Shown here: positions 1 through 11,293 of the stretch, in pieces
Position numbering within the stretch: position 1 is the stretch's first letter
Layout: every line of letters starts with the position of its first letter
NCBI GenBank assembly: GCA_020809705.1
Contig: CP085835.1
Coordinates: forward strand, 3,286,001-3,350,000
Length of the DNA stretch: 64,000 bases
Origin: Calonectria ilicicola
Lineage: Eukaryota; Ascomycota; Sordariomycetes; Hypocreales; Nectriaceae
Reading direction: 5' to 3'
Notes under the pieces: model-generated
What the model saw: the letters and a program-made list of their open reading frames with translations, nothing else
What the model was told of the DNA's origin: nothing
The model's database searches: none
Position numbers and translations under genes: made by a program

Positions 1-981
1 TACTCTTTTATTGCGACAGAATTCCCCAATCTGGTATCGTTCCTTTCTTACATCGGAATCAGGCTTATTCCTAAATCTGTGGACGCTGGAACTATTGATA
101 CGGAGGATTGGAACATTGACCAGTGCGACAGGGCCGCAAAGGCTCTCAAGCAAAATCCTCACCCTGATCCAATTGACGACCCGGCTATTTTTGCTCTGGC
201 TATGAAAACAATGGGCCAGTCAAATGAAGGAGATGCGAAAAACAATGGTTCGAATGAACTGTACCCGAATCGCCTAGAAATTGCCGCCGAAATGTTTGCA
301 TTCAACTCCGCAGCCCATGAAACAAGTGGCAACACTTTGACTTATCTTTTCTACGAACTCTCCCGTCGCCCTGCTATCCAAGAGGAACTACGAAGGTCCC
401 TCTCTGGCGTTTCTGGAGCATTCAAATTCCCACTCCAAGCCGATGCAGAACCACCGAAAGCAAAGGATGTAGAGTCCATATCTCTCTTGGATGCGGTTAT
501 CATGGAAACCCTCCGTCTTTACCCTTCTGTACCTGGAGCTCAGCCTAGAGTGACACCCTCGACAACTTCCCTTGGTGGATATGACAATATTCCGGCTGGT
601 GTCATCGTTCAGTGCTATGCTTACAGCCTTCATCGGAACGCAGAAGTTTATCCGAACCCTGAGCAGTGGAACCCTGACAGGTGGCTGAAGGCCTCACCAT
701 CTGAACTCAGCCAGATGCGAAAGTGGTTTTGGACTTTTGGAAGTGGCGCCTCTATGTGTATTGGAAGCAACTTTGCTCTCTTGTGTAAGTCTCCTTCCCC
801 TCTTCCTGAATCGCCCATGCTAACTCATATAATAGCAATGAAGATGATGACATCTGCTATCTACTCCAACTCTTCAACTCACATTTATGAGCATGGCGAG
901 ATGGAACTTGCAGACGCCTATTTGGCGGGCCCCAAAGGCGGAAAGCTTCTGTTGAAGTTTCAGTGCCTAGATGACGCCTGA
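1..981 (+). CDS. Cytochrome P450 monooxygenase, 3' part
   Basis: This is the C-terminal portion of a fungal cytochrome P450; its 5' end lies outside the window because the frame is open from base 1. The I-helix segment contains AHETSG (variant of A/G-G-x-E/D-T-T). The K-helix ExxR is ETLR, followed by the PERF-like region NPDRW. The heme-binding loop is FGSGASMCIG (F-x-x-G-x-x-x-C-x-G), with Cys as the thiolate ligand. A 51-bp intron at 785-835 (GTAAGT, branch CTAAC, AG) lies just after the heme loop. It is a multiple of three and has no stop, so the frame reads through it. Such P450s are ER-anchored and use a reductase partner. The NmrA-like and Baeyer-Villiger genes downstream lie in the same direction, which suggests, but does not prove, a shared pathway. 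The substrate is unknown. Confidence 0.92.
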   Translation, partial: YSFIATEFPNLVSFLSYIGIRLIPKSVDAGTIDTEDWNIDQCDRAAKALKQNPHPDPIDDPAIFALAMKTMGQSNEGDAKNNGSNELYPNRLEIAAEMFAFNSAAHETSGNTLTYLFYELSRRPAIQEELRRSLSGVSGAFKFPLQADAEPPKAKDVESISLLDAVIMETLRLYPSVPGAQPRVTPSTTSLGGYDNIPAGVIVQCYAYSLHRNAEVYPNPEQWNPDRWLKASPSELSQMRKWFWTFGSGASMCIGSNFALLCKSPSPLPESPMLTHIIAMKMMTSAIYSNSSTHIYEHGEMELADAYLAGPKGGKLLLKFQCLDDA

Positions 982-1844
982 TCCACTCAAGCAGGAAAAC
1001 AGGAGGAGAAATTATTCACATTAGCTGTAAAGAGAAAGACTTAACACATGTTTTGGCCTAAAACTGGTTATTTTAGAACTTGATTGGACCTATCTTCTAG
1101 CTAAAGGCTAACACCTCTCGTTATGGAAGAAGAGATTGGTAGAACACGTTCAATGGAAATCTATCAGTAAATATTGAATAATTCTACGCCAGTAAATTTA
1201 AACAAAGTATATGAGACTTGAAATTGTAGATAAATCTGAACTCATTGCTTTCACAGAACGATCTTTCCCTTGATCCTGTTCTCGCTGTCTTTTTTTTCGG
1301 TATGAAAACAAACCCTTGCAAGAGAAAATACTTCCTCAAAACAGCAGGGCAATTGCAAATATTAATACCGGTAAAAATAAAATCACGAATAAATAGCCAC
1401 ACTGTCCAAAATGAACCGAAGCTGTTTCGCAACGATAGTCCAGTGCAGCTTGATTTCCAAGCATAACGTTCAATCGAGAAGCCACATCCCGACATTCCTT
1501 TCCGACGGTTTTGGTGCCTTACCCTTTGAGGCTTAGTGTTTATGGCCCACACAACCTCGCGTAAACGCTGAATTGGGAAACTCTCAGGTAAAGGCCCACC
1601 TTCAAACCAGCACTAACCACATTCAGACAGTTGGCGATGTTGTCTCAATTGTGCTAGGGATTCTCAGTTTGAGAGGTGATGCCAAGATCTGGTCCTTTGC
1701 GCCAACCTCGAATATTCGGCATTTAATAAACCTGGAAGAAAACACTCTTTACTTCAAGTCTTTTTCACATTTCGGGCAGAATTTTAACTCAAAATTGCTC
1801 CAGGAGCACCTTTCACTTCATTCATCACGCTGAAATACGCAATA
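982..1844. other. Intergenic, no gene recognised
   Basis: About 860 bp between the P450 stop and the NmrA-like start. Open frames here (1184-1552 minus, 1573-1833 plus) show no recognisable domain or convincing splice structure. It should hold the P450 3' UTR and the promoter of the next gene. Confidence 0.5.
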
Positions 1845-3096
1845 ATGGCCGAGAAGAAGCTTGTTGTGGTGGTCGGAGGAACCGGTAAGCTCTCTGTAAA
1901 TTGAGTGAATAATTATTTTACTTACTTTGTATCCTCAGGCAATCTCGGCAGTTCTGTTGCATATTCCCTACACGATAACCCAGAATTTGAGGTTCGCGTG
2001 CTGTCCAGAGATCCTACTACCACCAAGGCCAAACGTGTCAGCGAGAGGGGTATTCCGGTTATGAAAGCAGACTCGTGGAAGTCCGATGAACTTCTAGAAG
2101 CCTTTCAAGGTGCCTGGGGTTTGTTTGCGAACACAGATTCAGATGACCCAGTAGGTTTCTCGATCCTTCGACCTTTGCATTGTAGATCTGTAACTGACTC
2201 CTCTCTCTCAGAACTTCAAGAGGCAAGTTGGCCCTAGCGAGTTTGATATGGGCAGAATTATTATCGACATGGCTATAAAGGCAGGTATTAAGCATTTTGT
2301 TTATCCAGCTCTCCCTGGTGCCAAGAAACTCACCAATGGAAAGTTGTCCAGCTTGGGGTTCGACAGTAAGCATATACCTACCACGTTTTGGGAATTTACC
2401 TAAGAGAATCTAGATAAAAAGGCAATCTCAGAGTATGCCATTGATGTTGGTGGCTTTGAAACAGTCTCTATTGTCAATGCGGGATGGTTCTTGGAAGACT
2501 ATTACATGGAAAAGTACAGCAAAACCTACGGCGGATTCGCCAAGTATTATGATTCAGAAAATTACCTAACTCTGATGCTTCCCCCCATGGGAAACAATCC
2601 GGAATCCGTCCCTCATCTGGCAGTTGCGGATGATTATGGCGACATGGTCCATGGTGTATTTCTTGACCCTGAACGTTGGAACGGGGTTTTAATCCATGGA
2701 GTATCCCAATCCACTAGCTTTCAAGAACTAGCCGATATATATGCTCGAGGTATGTTCTCCCTTATATTCACCAAGGCTTAGCGTGTAATATCAGTGGCGT
2801 TAACCTTCGACTTAGTCACAGGAAAAAAAGCCAGATACGTTAGAACTAATGCTCATAGCAACTCGATTCAAGCAGCTGATCACTACAAAACGGAAGAAGT
2901 GAAAGGGCTATTTGTGTTAATGGAAGCTATCGAGGGACGGTTTTTTGATGGCCAAATTACAGATGCCACCAATGCTGCGATTCTGAAGAGAGAAGGCACA
3001 AAAGCTCGAGGTCTAAGCGGGAGCGATCTTGAATTAACCACGGTGGAACGGTTCTTCGAGAAATGGGACAAGAACCCTCCCGTTCTGTTCCAATAA
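1845..3096 (+). CDS. NmrA-like NAD(P)-binding family protein
   Basis: Five exons can be joined in frame: 1845-1884, 1939-2150, 2212-2365, 2414-2749 and 2795-3096, giving 347 aa. All four introns (45-61 bp) have GT..AG ends. The ATG at 1845 opens a short exon encoding a hydrophobic beta strand and GGTGNLGSS, the Rossmann GxxGxxG of NmrA/isoflavone-reductase-like short-chain dehydrogenases. Further family marks are the strand with VRVLSRDP after it, an internal GIKHFVYPALPGAKK-type segment where this family usually has its lysine region, and the late segment resembling TFQELADIYAR. The family includes the nitrogen regulator NmrA (no catalysis, NAD sensing) and real oxidoreductases; the sequence does not separate these. 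Its position between a P450 and a Baeyer-Villiger enzyme favours a tailoring reductase. Confidence 0.88.
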
Positions 3097-3851
3097 ATTA
3101 TTTAAATGACGTAGATCTTATAAATTCTTCTATCCACAAACTGTGTATCGAATATCAGATGTCTTGCATTTTGGATGGGGACGGAGGGGACCGGCGGAAG
3201 GGGACCTAACAATTTGATGCTAAATTTGCTCCTCCATTCAGCCGTGCTTTTGTCATCTACCCATTCTATCAAAAATACTACTAAAGATCTTTGGGTAATA
3301 AAACTGCGCCGGTAACGTGCATTATTTGGACGAACACAAGTCTCATATACTCAATCTTCAAGTGTCCAAATACCACAGTCAACCTGCAAGATTGGCCACG
3401 ACAGGGAAGCAGAGGCAAATCTACGGGTAAATTAGCACAGATTAGATAGAAATTAGCTTAATTTTCGGCTTGTTTCTGGTTGGAAATTGGTGCCGCCTCA
3501 ATTACTCGATTTGGTATTGATGCGAAGGAGGGGGGAAAGCGGGGCTGTGTCATCGAGGTCGAAGTTGATAGTTGGGGTTAAGTGCTAAGACAGGCAAATT
3601 AATGCAATCAGTTGATAATCATATGGTAAAAAGAGTCATTTAATTTCAAGTACTAGATTATGACCAATTTCTATTTTGGGAACCCAGGCGAGAACGGAGA
3701 TACATACATAAATGTAGATGTCTTTGACCAAGGTTACACGCACAACTTCTAACAGCCCTAATTTGCGTAACTATTTCTTATTATACTTCATCATCCCATA
3801 AAAACTCTAAACTCACCGTTATCCCCCTTACTTTCCAGCTCACAGAGCACC
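3097..3851. other. Intergenic, promoter of the BVMO gene
   Basis: About 750 bp with no gene. It contains two direct copies of AGGGGACC at 3185-3192 and 3199-3206, whose AGGGG cores match the stress-response-element type. This is a motif match only. Confidence 0.4.
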
Positions 3852-5447
3852 ATGTCGGAATCACTACATGTCGATGCCCTCGTCGTCGGTGCAGGTGTGG
3901 CAGGCATCTACTCGACGTATCGCCTCACTCAAGCAGGGTTAACTGTTCAGTGCATCGATGTTGCCAGCGATGTTGGCGGCACTTGGTACTGGAACACGTA
4001 TCCCGGCGCTATGAGTGATACCGAAACCTACCTGTATCGCTTCTCTTGGGACAAGGAAGATCTTGTCACATACCCATGGACACAACATTACGTATATCAG
4101 CCCGAGATCCTCGATTATTTGAGACATGTTGTGAAGAGGCATGATCTGCGAAAGTTCATGCGCTTCAACACAGAAATGGAATCGGCCACCTGGGATGACG
4201 TGAAGAATAGTTGGTGCGTCTCTTGCTCAGGCGGCTTGACGATACATTCACGGTATCTGGTTACTTGCCTTGGCCTCCTCTCAAAGCCAAACTACCCTGA
4301 TATTCCGGGCATCACTTCATTTGCCGGTGATATTATCCATACAGCCAAGTGGGATGATACAGTCACAATTTCTGGCAAGACAGTTGGCATCATTGGCAAC
4401 GGCTCAACAGGAGTCCAGGTCATGACGGCTATTGCTCCAAAGACGGGTCGTCTTGTGTCATTTCAACGACACCCTCAATACTCTGTTCCCAGTGGACAAG
4501 GCCCAATTCCCGAAGGCTACCGCGAGAGCATCAACGAAAGATACGATGAAATCTACCAGGGCGTATGGGAGTCATCTACCGCGTTTGGAGTCCCAGAGAC
4601 GACTAGAAAAACAATGGAGGCAAACCCAGAAGAGCGCCAGCAGGCTTTCCAACGAGTTTGGGACCAAGGAAATGGTTTTCGGTTCATGTTCAGCGCGTTC
4701 GGTGATTTGACGACCGACCCCGAGGCCAACGAAGAAGCGTGCAAGTTCATTCGAGGTAAAATCGATGACATTGTCAAGGATCCCCGGAAGGCCAACGCTC
4801 TAAAGCCTCGTGACCCGTATGCGCGCAGGCCCCTTTGTGATACGGGATACTATGAAATCTTTAATCGCGACAATGTGGACATAGTCGATTTGAGAGAGAC
4901 ATGCATTGAATCGATTGTCCCCGAAGGCATCAAGCTTAGTGATGGCACAGTTCACCGTCTTGATGTTTTGATCTTTGCGACTGGGTTCGACGCAATTGAA
5001 GGCAATTATCTGCGGATCAAAATTGCTGGTCGCGAAGGGAAGACGATACAACAGCACTGGGAAAATGGACCGACAGCCTACGGAGCAGTTGCGTGTTCTG
5101 GCTTCCCAAACATGTTTATAGTTTCTGGTCCACAGGGAGCATTTGCCAACTTCCCAGTCGTGATTGAAAGCGAAATCGATTTCATCACACATTGCATTCA
5201 AAACAGCGAGGCGCAGAAGAATAGCCATGTGGTGGAGGTGTCGTCCAAGGCAGAGCAAGAATGGAGCGGCTTGTGCGATAAACTCGTTGAGGGGTCTCTG
5301 TTCAAAACTACAGCGAGTTGGATCTTTGGTGCCAATGTCCAAGGGCGGAAAACTAGCACCAAGTTTTACTTTGGGGGTCTCGGTAGCTACCGCAAGGTGA
5401 TGCAAAAGGAGATTGATGCAGGGTTTCCTAGTTTTGTTAGTCATTGA
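3852..5447 (+). CDS. Flavin-dependent Baeyer-Villiger monooxygenase (type I)
   Basis: Single-exon gene of 531 aa, the usual length for type I BVMOs. The first Rossmann site for FAD is GAGVAG (residues 13-18), followed by the CHMO-type segment DVGGTWYWNTYPGA near 40-53. The BVMO fingerprint F-x-G-x-x-x-H-x-x-x-W-[P/D] is present as FAGDIIHTAKWD (157-168), in the D form. The NADPH Rossmann site is GNGSTG (182-187), and the FATGFD motif follows in the C-terminal half. Such enzymes insert oxygen next to a ketone, using NADPH and O2, to make esters or lactones. The ATG at 3852 is the first in the frame and sits just before the conserved strand. It is co-directional with the P450 and NmrA-like genes. 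The natural substrate cannot be read from sequence. Confidence 0.93.
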   Translation: MSESLHVDALVVGAGVAGIYSTYRLTQAGLTVQCIDVASDVGGTWYWNTYPGAMSDTETYLYRFSWDKEDLVTYPWTQHYVYQPEILDYLRHVVKRHDLRKFMRFNTEMESATWDDVKNSWCVSCSGGLTIHSRYLVTCLGLLSKPNYPDIPGITSFAGDIIHTAKWDDTVTISGKTVGIIGNGSTGVQVMTAIAPKTGRLVSFQRHPQYSVPSGQGPIPEGYRESINERYDEIYQGVWESSTAFGVPETTRKTMEANPEERQQAFQRVWDQGNGFRFMFSAFGDLTTDPEANEEACKFIRGKIDDIVKDPRKANALKPRDPYARRPLCDTGYYEIFNRDNVDIVDLRETCIESIVPEGIKLSDGTVHRLDVLIFATGFDAIEGNYLRIKIAGREGKTIQQHWENGPTAYGAVACSGFPNMFIVSGPQGAFANFPVVIESEIDFITHCIQNSEAQKNSHVVEVSSKAEQEWSGLCDKLVEGSLFKTTASWIFGANVQGRKTSTKFYFGGLGSYRKVMQKEIDAGFPSFVSH

Positions 5448-6149
5448 CATGCCTCTCTATCGGAATTATCGCGAGGGCAATTGAAAGCAATCAAAAAGGT
5501 GCGGTCACCATCCACTTTTAGTGTCAACTAGCTGGTTGATTACTTCTATGGCCCATATTCTTGCTATGTAAATTTGTGCGAATCCATCACCATGAAGTCA
5601 GCCCGAAGTTATGGAGTGGCATTGACTTCACCTAAATATTTGATCTGAACTTACTGTCGGTCGTGTCGAACGTCCTTTTTATGAACAAATCTTTCCATTC
5701 TCTGGCTATCTGCGACTTGTATAATACAACATAATCAAGGTGAGACAAGTATCAGAATGCCATCCACGTGATGTTATTAAGTAGATCCGGCTTATGGTCT
5801 GGCTTGAAGCCGTTCGAGTGAACGAGAACTTGGAGTTTTGCGCAATTGTAGGCAAGGGGCTGGAAGTTTGTAAAAGTAATTAATAACACAGACAAAAACG
5901 TTGGCAGCTTTCTAAATGATGTAAAAAAGCCCAGTCTCCAATTACGCAACCTCTACCTAGTCGTTTCAACTCTCGGGTCTCAAACGGCTCTTTTCGGCAA
6001 CTGATACAAAGGACATGATTACAAATATTTATCCACAGAAGCAAACCCTCAATATTACTTTGAGAGCAAAAACCCTGAACAAATTTCAGTTTCATCTGTC
6101 TCAACAACAGGATACGAGTAGTCGGACCAATTGTATCCGGCAGAACGTC
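5448..6149. other. Intergenic, AT-rich, no gene recognised
   Basis: About 700 bp after the BVMO stop. Short frames on both strands lack domains. It merges into the decayed NACHT-ankyrin gene that follows. Confidence 0.4.
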
Positions 6150-8560
6150 AAAACAATTTTGGATATCCAGACTCGAACTTTATTAGGCGAGAAACGGCGT
6201 AGGGCGTTAGGATTGTTCGAGCAAGTCGATCCAAGTTCAGAATTCGAAATATGCAGGAAATCGAGATATCTTCCTATTTGTATCGGCTTATTGGTGGCCC
6301 GGGCTTTGAAGTGGTATACAATACCAGCAGCCAAAACTTGATTTACAGGAATTCCAGGGGCTGGCAAATCAGTGGTTGCTGGCGCTATTGAAAGCGAATG
6401 TCTTCAACGCAACCGAGACGACCCCAACTCAGCCATGTGATATTTATTTTGCATCTTCAGGAACTAATTAACTCACTATTCTTTTCACATATTATCTTCT
6501 TTATGTGCACAATTGGCTGAGCAGAATAAAAATGCCTATTATCTCCGAGAGCAGTATTCCACTCAGCTCCAATCCAACAAACACGTTCAGTCAAATCCAG
6601 CCTTGGAGCAGCTCATTTCAATCTTGGCCAGCTCGTTTGGATTATTCAACAAGGTTGGTTTTGGCACGAACAGACTAGACCACTGCGGTCAGTATGTGCA
6701 TACTGCTGTCCAATGCCGTCCTGGCATCGTGACTTCGGAAAGCAGCAACGTAAGCATGGCTCGATTGAGCTGAGAGGAGCTTGAATCGTGAAGGCCTCCT
6801 TGATGTGGGATTCGATCTAGCTCAATTAGAAGCTCAAAAAGACGATATTCCGCTATCTGTTTCCTACGAGCTAGGTCAATTGATTCGGTTAAAAGAAAAT
6901 TACTTCTTCGAGATATGTCCCTTAAGTAAGAGACCCTAAGACATCTATGCCAACTTCCCACCGATGTCCCAAGTTAAGCGTGTACGATAATTCGGGAAAG
7001 AGCGTATGTAGCCTGCTTAGCTCCCTCACGTCGCGTTTTATAACATTGCAAAACTGGAATAGGCACCCAGAAGCCACTGAGAAAGAAACAAGAAAGATCG
7101 AACAGAGGATTTAAGAATATCCATTCTATGAGCATGCGGTTATCTACTGGCCCGCAAATGTGGAGTTTCGTGAGTCAGTAGATAATTCCATCGCGCGATG
7201 GATAAAGTTTCTCGTTCAGGTTCCCAGAACGGACATCGTTTCCTCTTGGGATGTTGAGTTGGCACGCCATGGACTTCAATTCAACTCTCGGCACTTTCTC
7301 TTGACCGAAGCTTAATGCGAAAACACTGAGTTGATCGCTGCCACCACGCAGCCCGACTCTACTCCTCCTCATATGGCCGTGTTCTTGGGTTAACTGATAT
7401 CTGTGGCCGCTTATCGAAAATTTCGAACATAGACACCAGAAGCAAGTTTGGCACCCTCTTCAGTGTCCAATCCGCTGTTTCTTAGTCTTTATCTCCTGGG
7501 CCGACGCGAGGTACAGGCTTTGATTAGTATTCGATCCATCCTTTGTTTCAAAGGGCACCTTCTCTTACAAGAAGGAAACAGTAGTATTGCCACGACCCCA
7601 AGAACAGTGATATGCGTACCATACAGCCCATATCTAACCTTTAACAGCCGCAAATATTAAATACCCAAAAGTGGTTGTAAATTTTCTGTTTTCTTGATGC
7701 CTAATGTGAAAAGATTTCAGCTGTTGCATTTAATGGCTAAACTTTCAAGATGCATCGTGAGAAACCAAAGTTCGTCAAAGCTTCAATAATTATAAAGGCG
7801 AATTTGCCTGCACAAGGAAGAGGAAAGTTTCTTCCCTTCACATCAACAGTCACACCCCTGACAGCAGAGAAAACTCTTCTCCGTGACTGAGTGGTACAGA
7901 CTTTCCCAGTAAAAGCCAATCATAATTTTGGCTCAACAAAAAACTTTCGAATTTCTTTTGAAGAATGGCACAGCAAAAAGTTTGAACACAAATATACCTT
8001 CATTCAGTGCGTCCGATTTGCCTCTTTGTCTTATCGCTTGCCAGAATTTTAGACTGGACATGGCGATTGTGACAAACCACTGAAGCTAGGGGCTACAATT
8101 AATGAAACCGATTTGAAAGAAGCGAAAAATGTTTTAAAGCACAGCAGGTTTCCATTCCCCAACGACAAAGCAGCTCAAAGAGGGAGTCGTCACCGATGTT
8201 TTAGAAACTCTTCACAACCTAGTACCAACAACCAAGATTCATTCCTAGTTCCAAGACCTCGTTTTGGAATATGTTCGTCGGTAGAAAATACACATAAGTA
8301 GTCACCCTGTTCAAACTTCCGAGCGAGATTCTGACGACCAAAAAGTCGAACAACTTGTGTTCAAGGTCATCCAGAGTAACGATGTTGCTGCATTAGAACG
8401 GTTTATCAAATCCAACCAGATTGGCCAAACTGACTTTGTTGGGTTTGATGGATGTGATCCGACCTAGACCGTTTTCCGTATCGCCGCAGACATTGATTCT
8501 CTGAAAGTAGCCAAGGTCCTCCCATTGTGGGCTGCGAACGTAACGAGACGGAAAATGATG
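6150..8560 (+). pseudogene. Decayed NACHT-ankyrin STAND gene
   Basis: Fragments of one protein type occur in the expected order but are broken by stops and frame changes. At about 6174-6340 the frame encodes a segment like the one preceding NACHT in ankyrin-type STAND proteins (EKRRRALGLFEQVDPSS, then EICRKSRY). A TGA at 6339-6341 follows, and straight after it FTGIPGAGKSVVAG (from 6342), a good Walker A, ends at another TGA near 6440. At about 7075-7180 comes a YPFYEHAVIYWPANV-like segment typical of the post-NACHT region. At about 7355-7385 TPPHMAVFLG is an ankyrin signature. At 8340-8530 the pieces EQLVFKVIQSNDVAALERF and VFRIAADIDSLKVAKVL look like ankyrin repeats, split by a TAG. Intact relatives act as intracellular receptors. 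This copy cannot make a full protein. Confidence 0.7.
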
Positions 8561-8995
8561 TCAATGCCAAAGGAAATTGAAACAAGAGTTCCTATTTTTT
8601 TTTTTTTTTGAATTCATTGATAGATGGATATTTGCACTTGAAATATAACGAGTATAATTGAAAGTAGCCGAAAATGCCAAAGTCGCATTGCATCCTTCCA
8701 TTGAGAAATAGGTCTCAGAAATGGACACACATCAGGTGACGCTTCTTTCTAGCTATGAATAGCATGAGGCTTTCTGGATCTTTGAGTTTGATTGTGGTTT
8801 CTGTTCCAGTGCGTAGGGTCAAATGTTTATCCGTATACTAGCTATTATTACATTGGAATCAGGACCATACGAATACCTTGTGGTAATTAAGTAAAGTTGT
8901 AGAAGGTGGTGAATACATGAGCAGGAGCGCCTTCAAGGTTTGCTTCTTTTGATAGGAATACTGATGACATACGCAAAAATCAGAAATTCCTAGCC

Positions 8996-9358
8996 GCTAT
9001 TGGTCCTTTTTACCACTCCTTCACCAGCCGACCTCTTTAAGTAATGTGGATCATGTGTTGGGGGCTGGGGGCTGGGGGCAAAAGCCTTCGCCAGGCCCCG
9101 CCTCCCTCGCGGCGGGAGAAATCTCCAGTCCCTTTATCAAATCCGAAGAAGAGAGTAAAAGGGAAAGAAAGGGGGGAAATAAAAAGGAAGAGGGAATGGA
9201 GAGTTGTGAAGTTAATAAAAGGCAAGGCATCTTTCAACACAGCGAGGCCCCCCAGAGAGGATCCCCGGAGGTCTACCGGGTGTGTTGGTGGGCGGGCGGG
9301 TTGCTGCTACGAGGCTCGCAGCTTTGCAGTTGGGCTTGTCAGGCGTAGTCTGATGTAA
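8996..9358 (+). repeat. Dispersed repeat, copy A
   Basis: About 360 bp, G-rich on this strand, starting near TATTGGTCCT. It carries a purine-rich core (about 9117-9210) and ends near GCTTTGCAGTTGG..TCAGGCG. The reverse complement of 15395-15855 aligns along most of it: the block around GGGAGAAATCTCCAGTCCC, the AAGAAGAG/AAAGG tract, CAGCGAGGC, CCCCAGAG, the GTGTTGG and GGCGGG stretch, and the tail. It encodes no recognisable protein, and long frames here are composition artefacts. A small non-autonomous element or a solo end of a larger transposon is likely. The family name is unknown. Confidence 0.65.
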
Positions 9359-10724
9359 CTACTAACTGCCCACCACCATGGAATGACGAAGATGCCGATG
9401 TTCACGGGAAGGAGTTTGTATCTGTAGAAAAAGATAAATGGAGCCCAAAGGAGAATATTATTAAAAAGATGTAAAAGTGAAGGAAACAGGGTTTCCAAAG
9501 GTCAAACTGCAGCTTCTAGTTCTGCTTCGTTGAAACGAGGTAGTCTAAATTTAGACTAAAAAATCCTCTTGGGTCATCAATCAACTCTATTCATCGGTAC
9601 ATGCCCAAATACGTATCATCAACAAGTTCTATACCTTCTTGACACGAGCTAGAGGTCAATGCTAAGCCGCAGGTTGTACGGAGGCGCTGAGCGGCAACTA
9701 CTGGGTCTGGCCAAAAGAAGGCCGAATCTTTAAGGCTCACGGTCGTCCACCGCGCTCTTGGCACGTGTGGCCGCCGTTTCTGCTCTAACACTAATAATTT
9801 TCATGATGCTTTGAAACCGCCCTTAGTTCGAATTTCTCTGAAAAATAGTTTTTTTTTCGTTTTGCCTCCTTAAGAAACTCTCTTTCGCTTACACCTCAAG
9901 CTGCAATCATGGTCCTCATTTGCTTCGGGTTTGGTGTTTTTATATCACATCAAACCTAGCCCAATTTCACTTGAAAATGAAGCACGTAAGAAATGATAAC
10001 TGTCTAGGACTACAGCGAGTCGAGTACTGCAATATGGCAGTGTAAAAAGCAGACGAGTAAGCACTACCTCAGACTGCCTGCTCTTCGTACAACACAGTGT
10101 ATTCATTCTGATCTGAGAATCAGCCTCGTGGCTGGTTGGTGCTTACATCCCGTCGCCTGACACAATTTGAGTGGGCAGGGCTACGGTCTCCATCGCTTTC
10201 CAACCTCTACAACACAACTCTGTAGTTTACATACTACCATCCATATCAAGCAAGCCACAATTGCACATGACCAAATCATCTCGTTGATCAAAGCCATCAT
10301 AAAATGCCCTCTAATCCTATAGAGTACAAACAGCAATTTTTGTGATCGGATTAGTCCACGCAAATAAAAAAAAGAAAAGTCTTTTGCCCCCTTTGTTAAA
10401 TGTACTCGGTATTACGTCTCCGACGTCTCGAGCCCCCATTTCATGCAACCTAGTCATAAGATTCATTTTTGAGCATGAATCTGAACCCCGACGATAGAAA
10501 ATGCAATGCAAATAGATGTGAATCACTGAAAAATATTGCAGCAGAGAATGATGCCGACCAAAAACAGAAGGCAGCATTTCCAGGCAACAAATGGAGCATT
10601 TTTAAAACAGAACCAAGGTCGCTCATCATTCTTGCATCTTTCTTTCTAAACATTCACGTTTGCACCACAGAACAAACCGCAACTCCGAATTTCTTTTTCC
10701 AAATCATTCAATTTCACACTCACC
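9359..10724. other. Intergenic, no gene recognised
   Basis: About 1.4 kb without a recognisable coding region on either strand. The last few hundred bases should hold the promoter of the small Cys-rich gene. Confidence 0.4.
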
Positions 10725-11170
10725 ATGGCTGATGCTGAGACCATCGCAGTTGGAACTACCGGTGATGATGTCCGCCATCGACTGGTTTACCATCCCAAAA
10801 ACCCAGGCAATTGTCCTTGCGGGTGGTATCGCTACTACTCTGCCCTCTGTGGCCACCAGTACGTGGAGCAGCCGTACAAATGTGGAAATCGAGTCGCAGC
10901 ATCTGGCGTCACTGGATTTTGCAAATCGCCAGCTCCGAGAAACGTGGTTGATACACCCCGAATCGATGCGCTTTGCGAAAGCTGTTCAGGTGAGTTCATG
11001 ATCACATCTCGTGTTACATTTTCATTCTGACAAAAGTAGTCTGAACATCGATTACGTTTTGACCACCATCAGCTCGACAACTTTCGATCGACAGAATAAT
11101 ATGGAGGAACATGGTTGAGACATCGCGCTGGAAAGTCATTTGGGGGAGTTTGGCTGTCGTTCAGCTCTAG
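10725..11170 (+). CDS. Small cysteine-rich protein, function unknown
   Basis: Two-exon model: 10725-10989 and 11073-11170, about 120 aa. The ATG at 10725 begins MADAETIAVG. The body contains CPCGWYRYYSALCGHQY, then KCGNR, GFCKSP and CESCS. The Cys/His spacing could bind zinc, and similar CPCGWxRYYSxxCGHQ proteins are common unnamed proteins in filamentous fungi. The intron (GTGAGT..CAG, 83 bp) is my choice among acceptors, because using the CAG at 11070-11072 gives an open 32-codon tail, whereas the nearer TAG at about 11038 gives an immediate stop. No signal peptide or membrane segment is seen, so the protein is probably cytosolic or nuclear. The 3' exon is the least certain part. Confidence 0.6.
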
Positions 11171-11293
11171 GTCAGGCAGGAAGCGAATTAAATCGTTTGA
11201 AACTCAAACTATGAATCTCGTGTCGATGCTCGCAATGATCTGTGCTACACTCCACTAGCTCTATGATGCAGACATCAGAGTTGCGCCTGGGAA

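Noticed and set aside
4800..5450. 216-codon minus-strand frame within the BVMO gene
   Set aside because: It lies opposite a complete, well-motifed BVMO, and its translation has no domain.
9044..9358. Overlapping Lys/Arg/Gly-rich frames
   Set aside because: They lie in the purine-rich dispersed repeat, are not conserved between its two copies in frame, and lack a domain.
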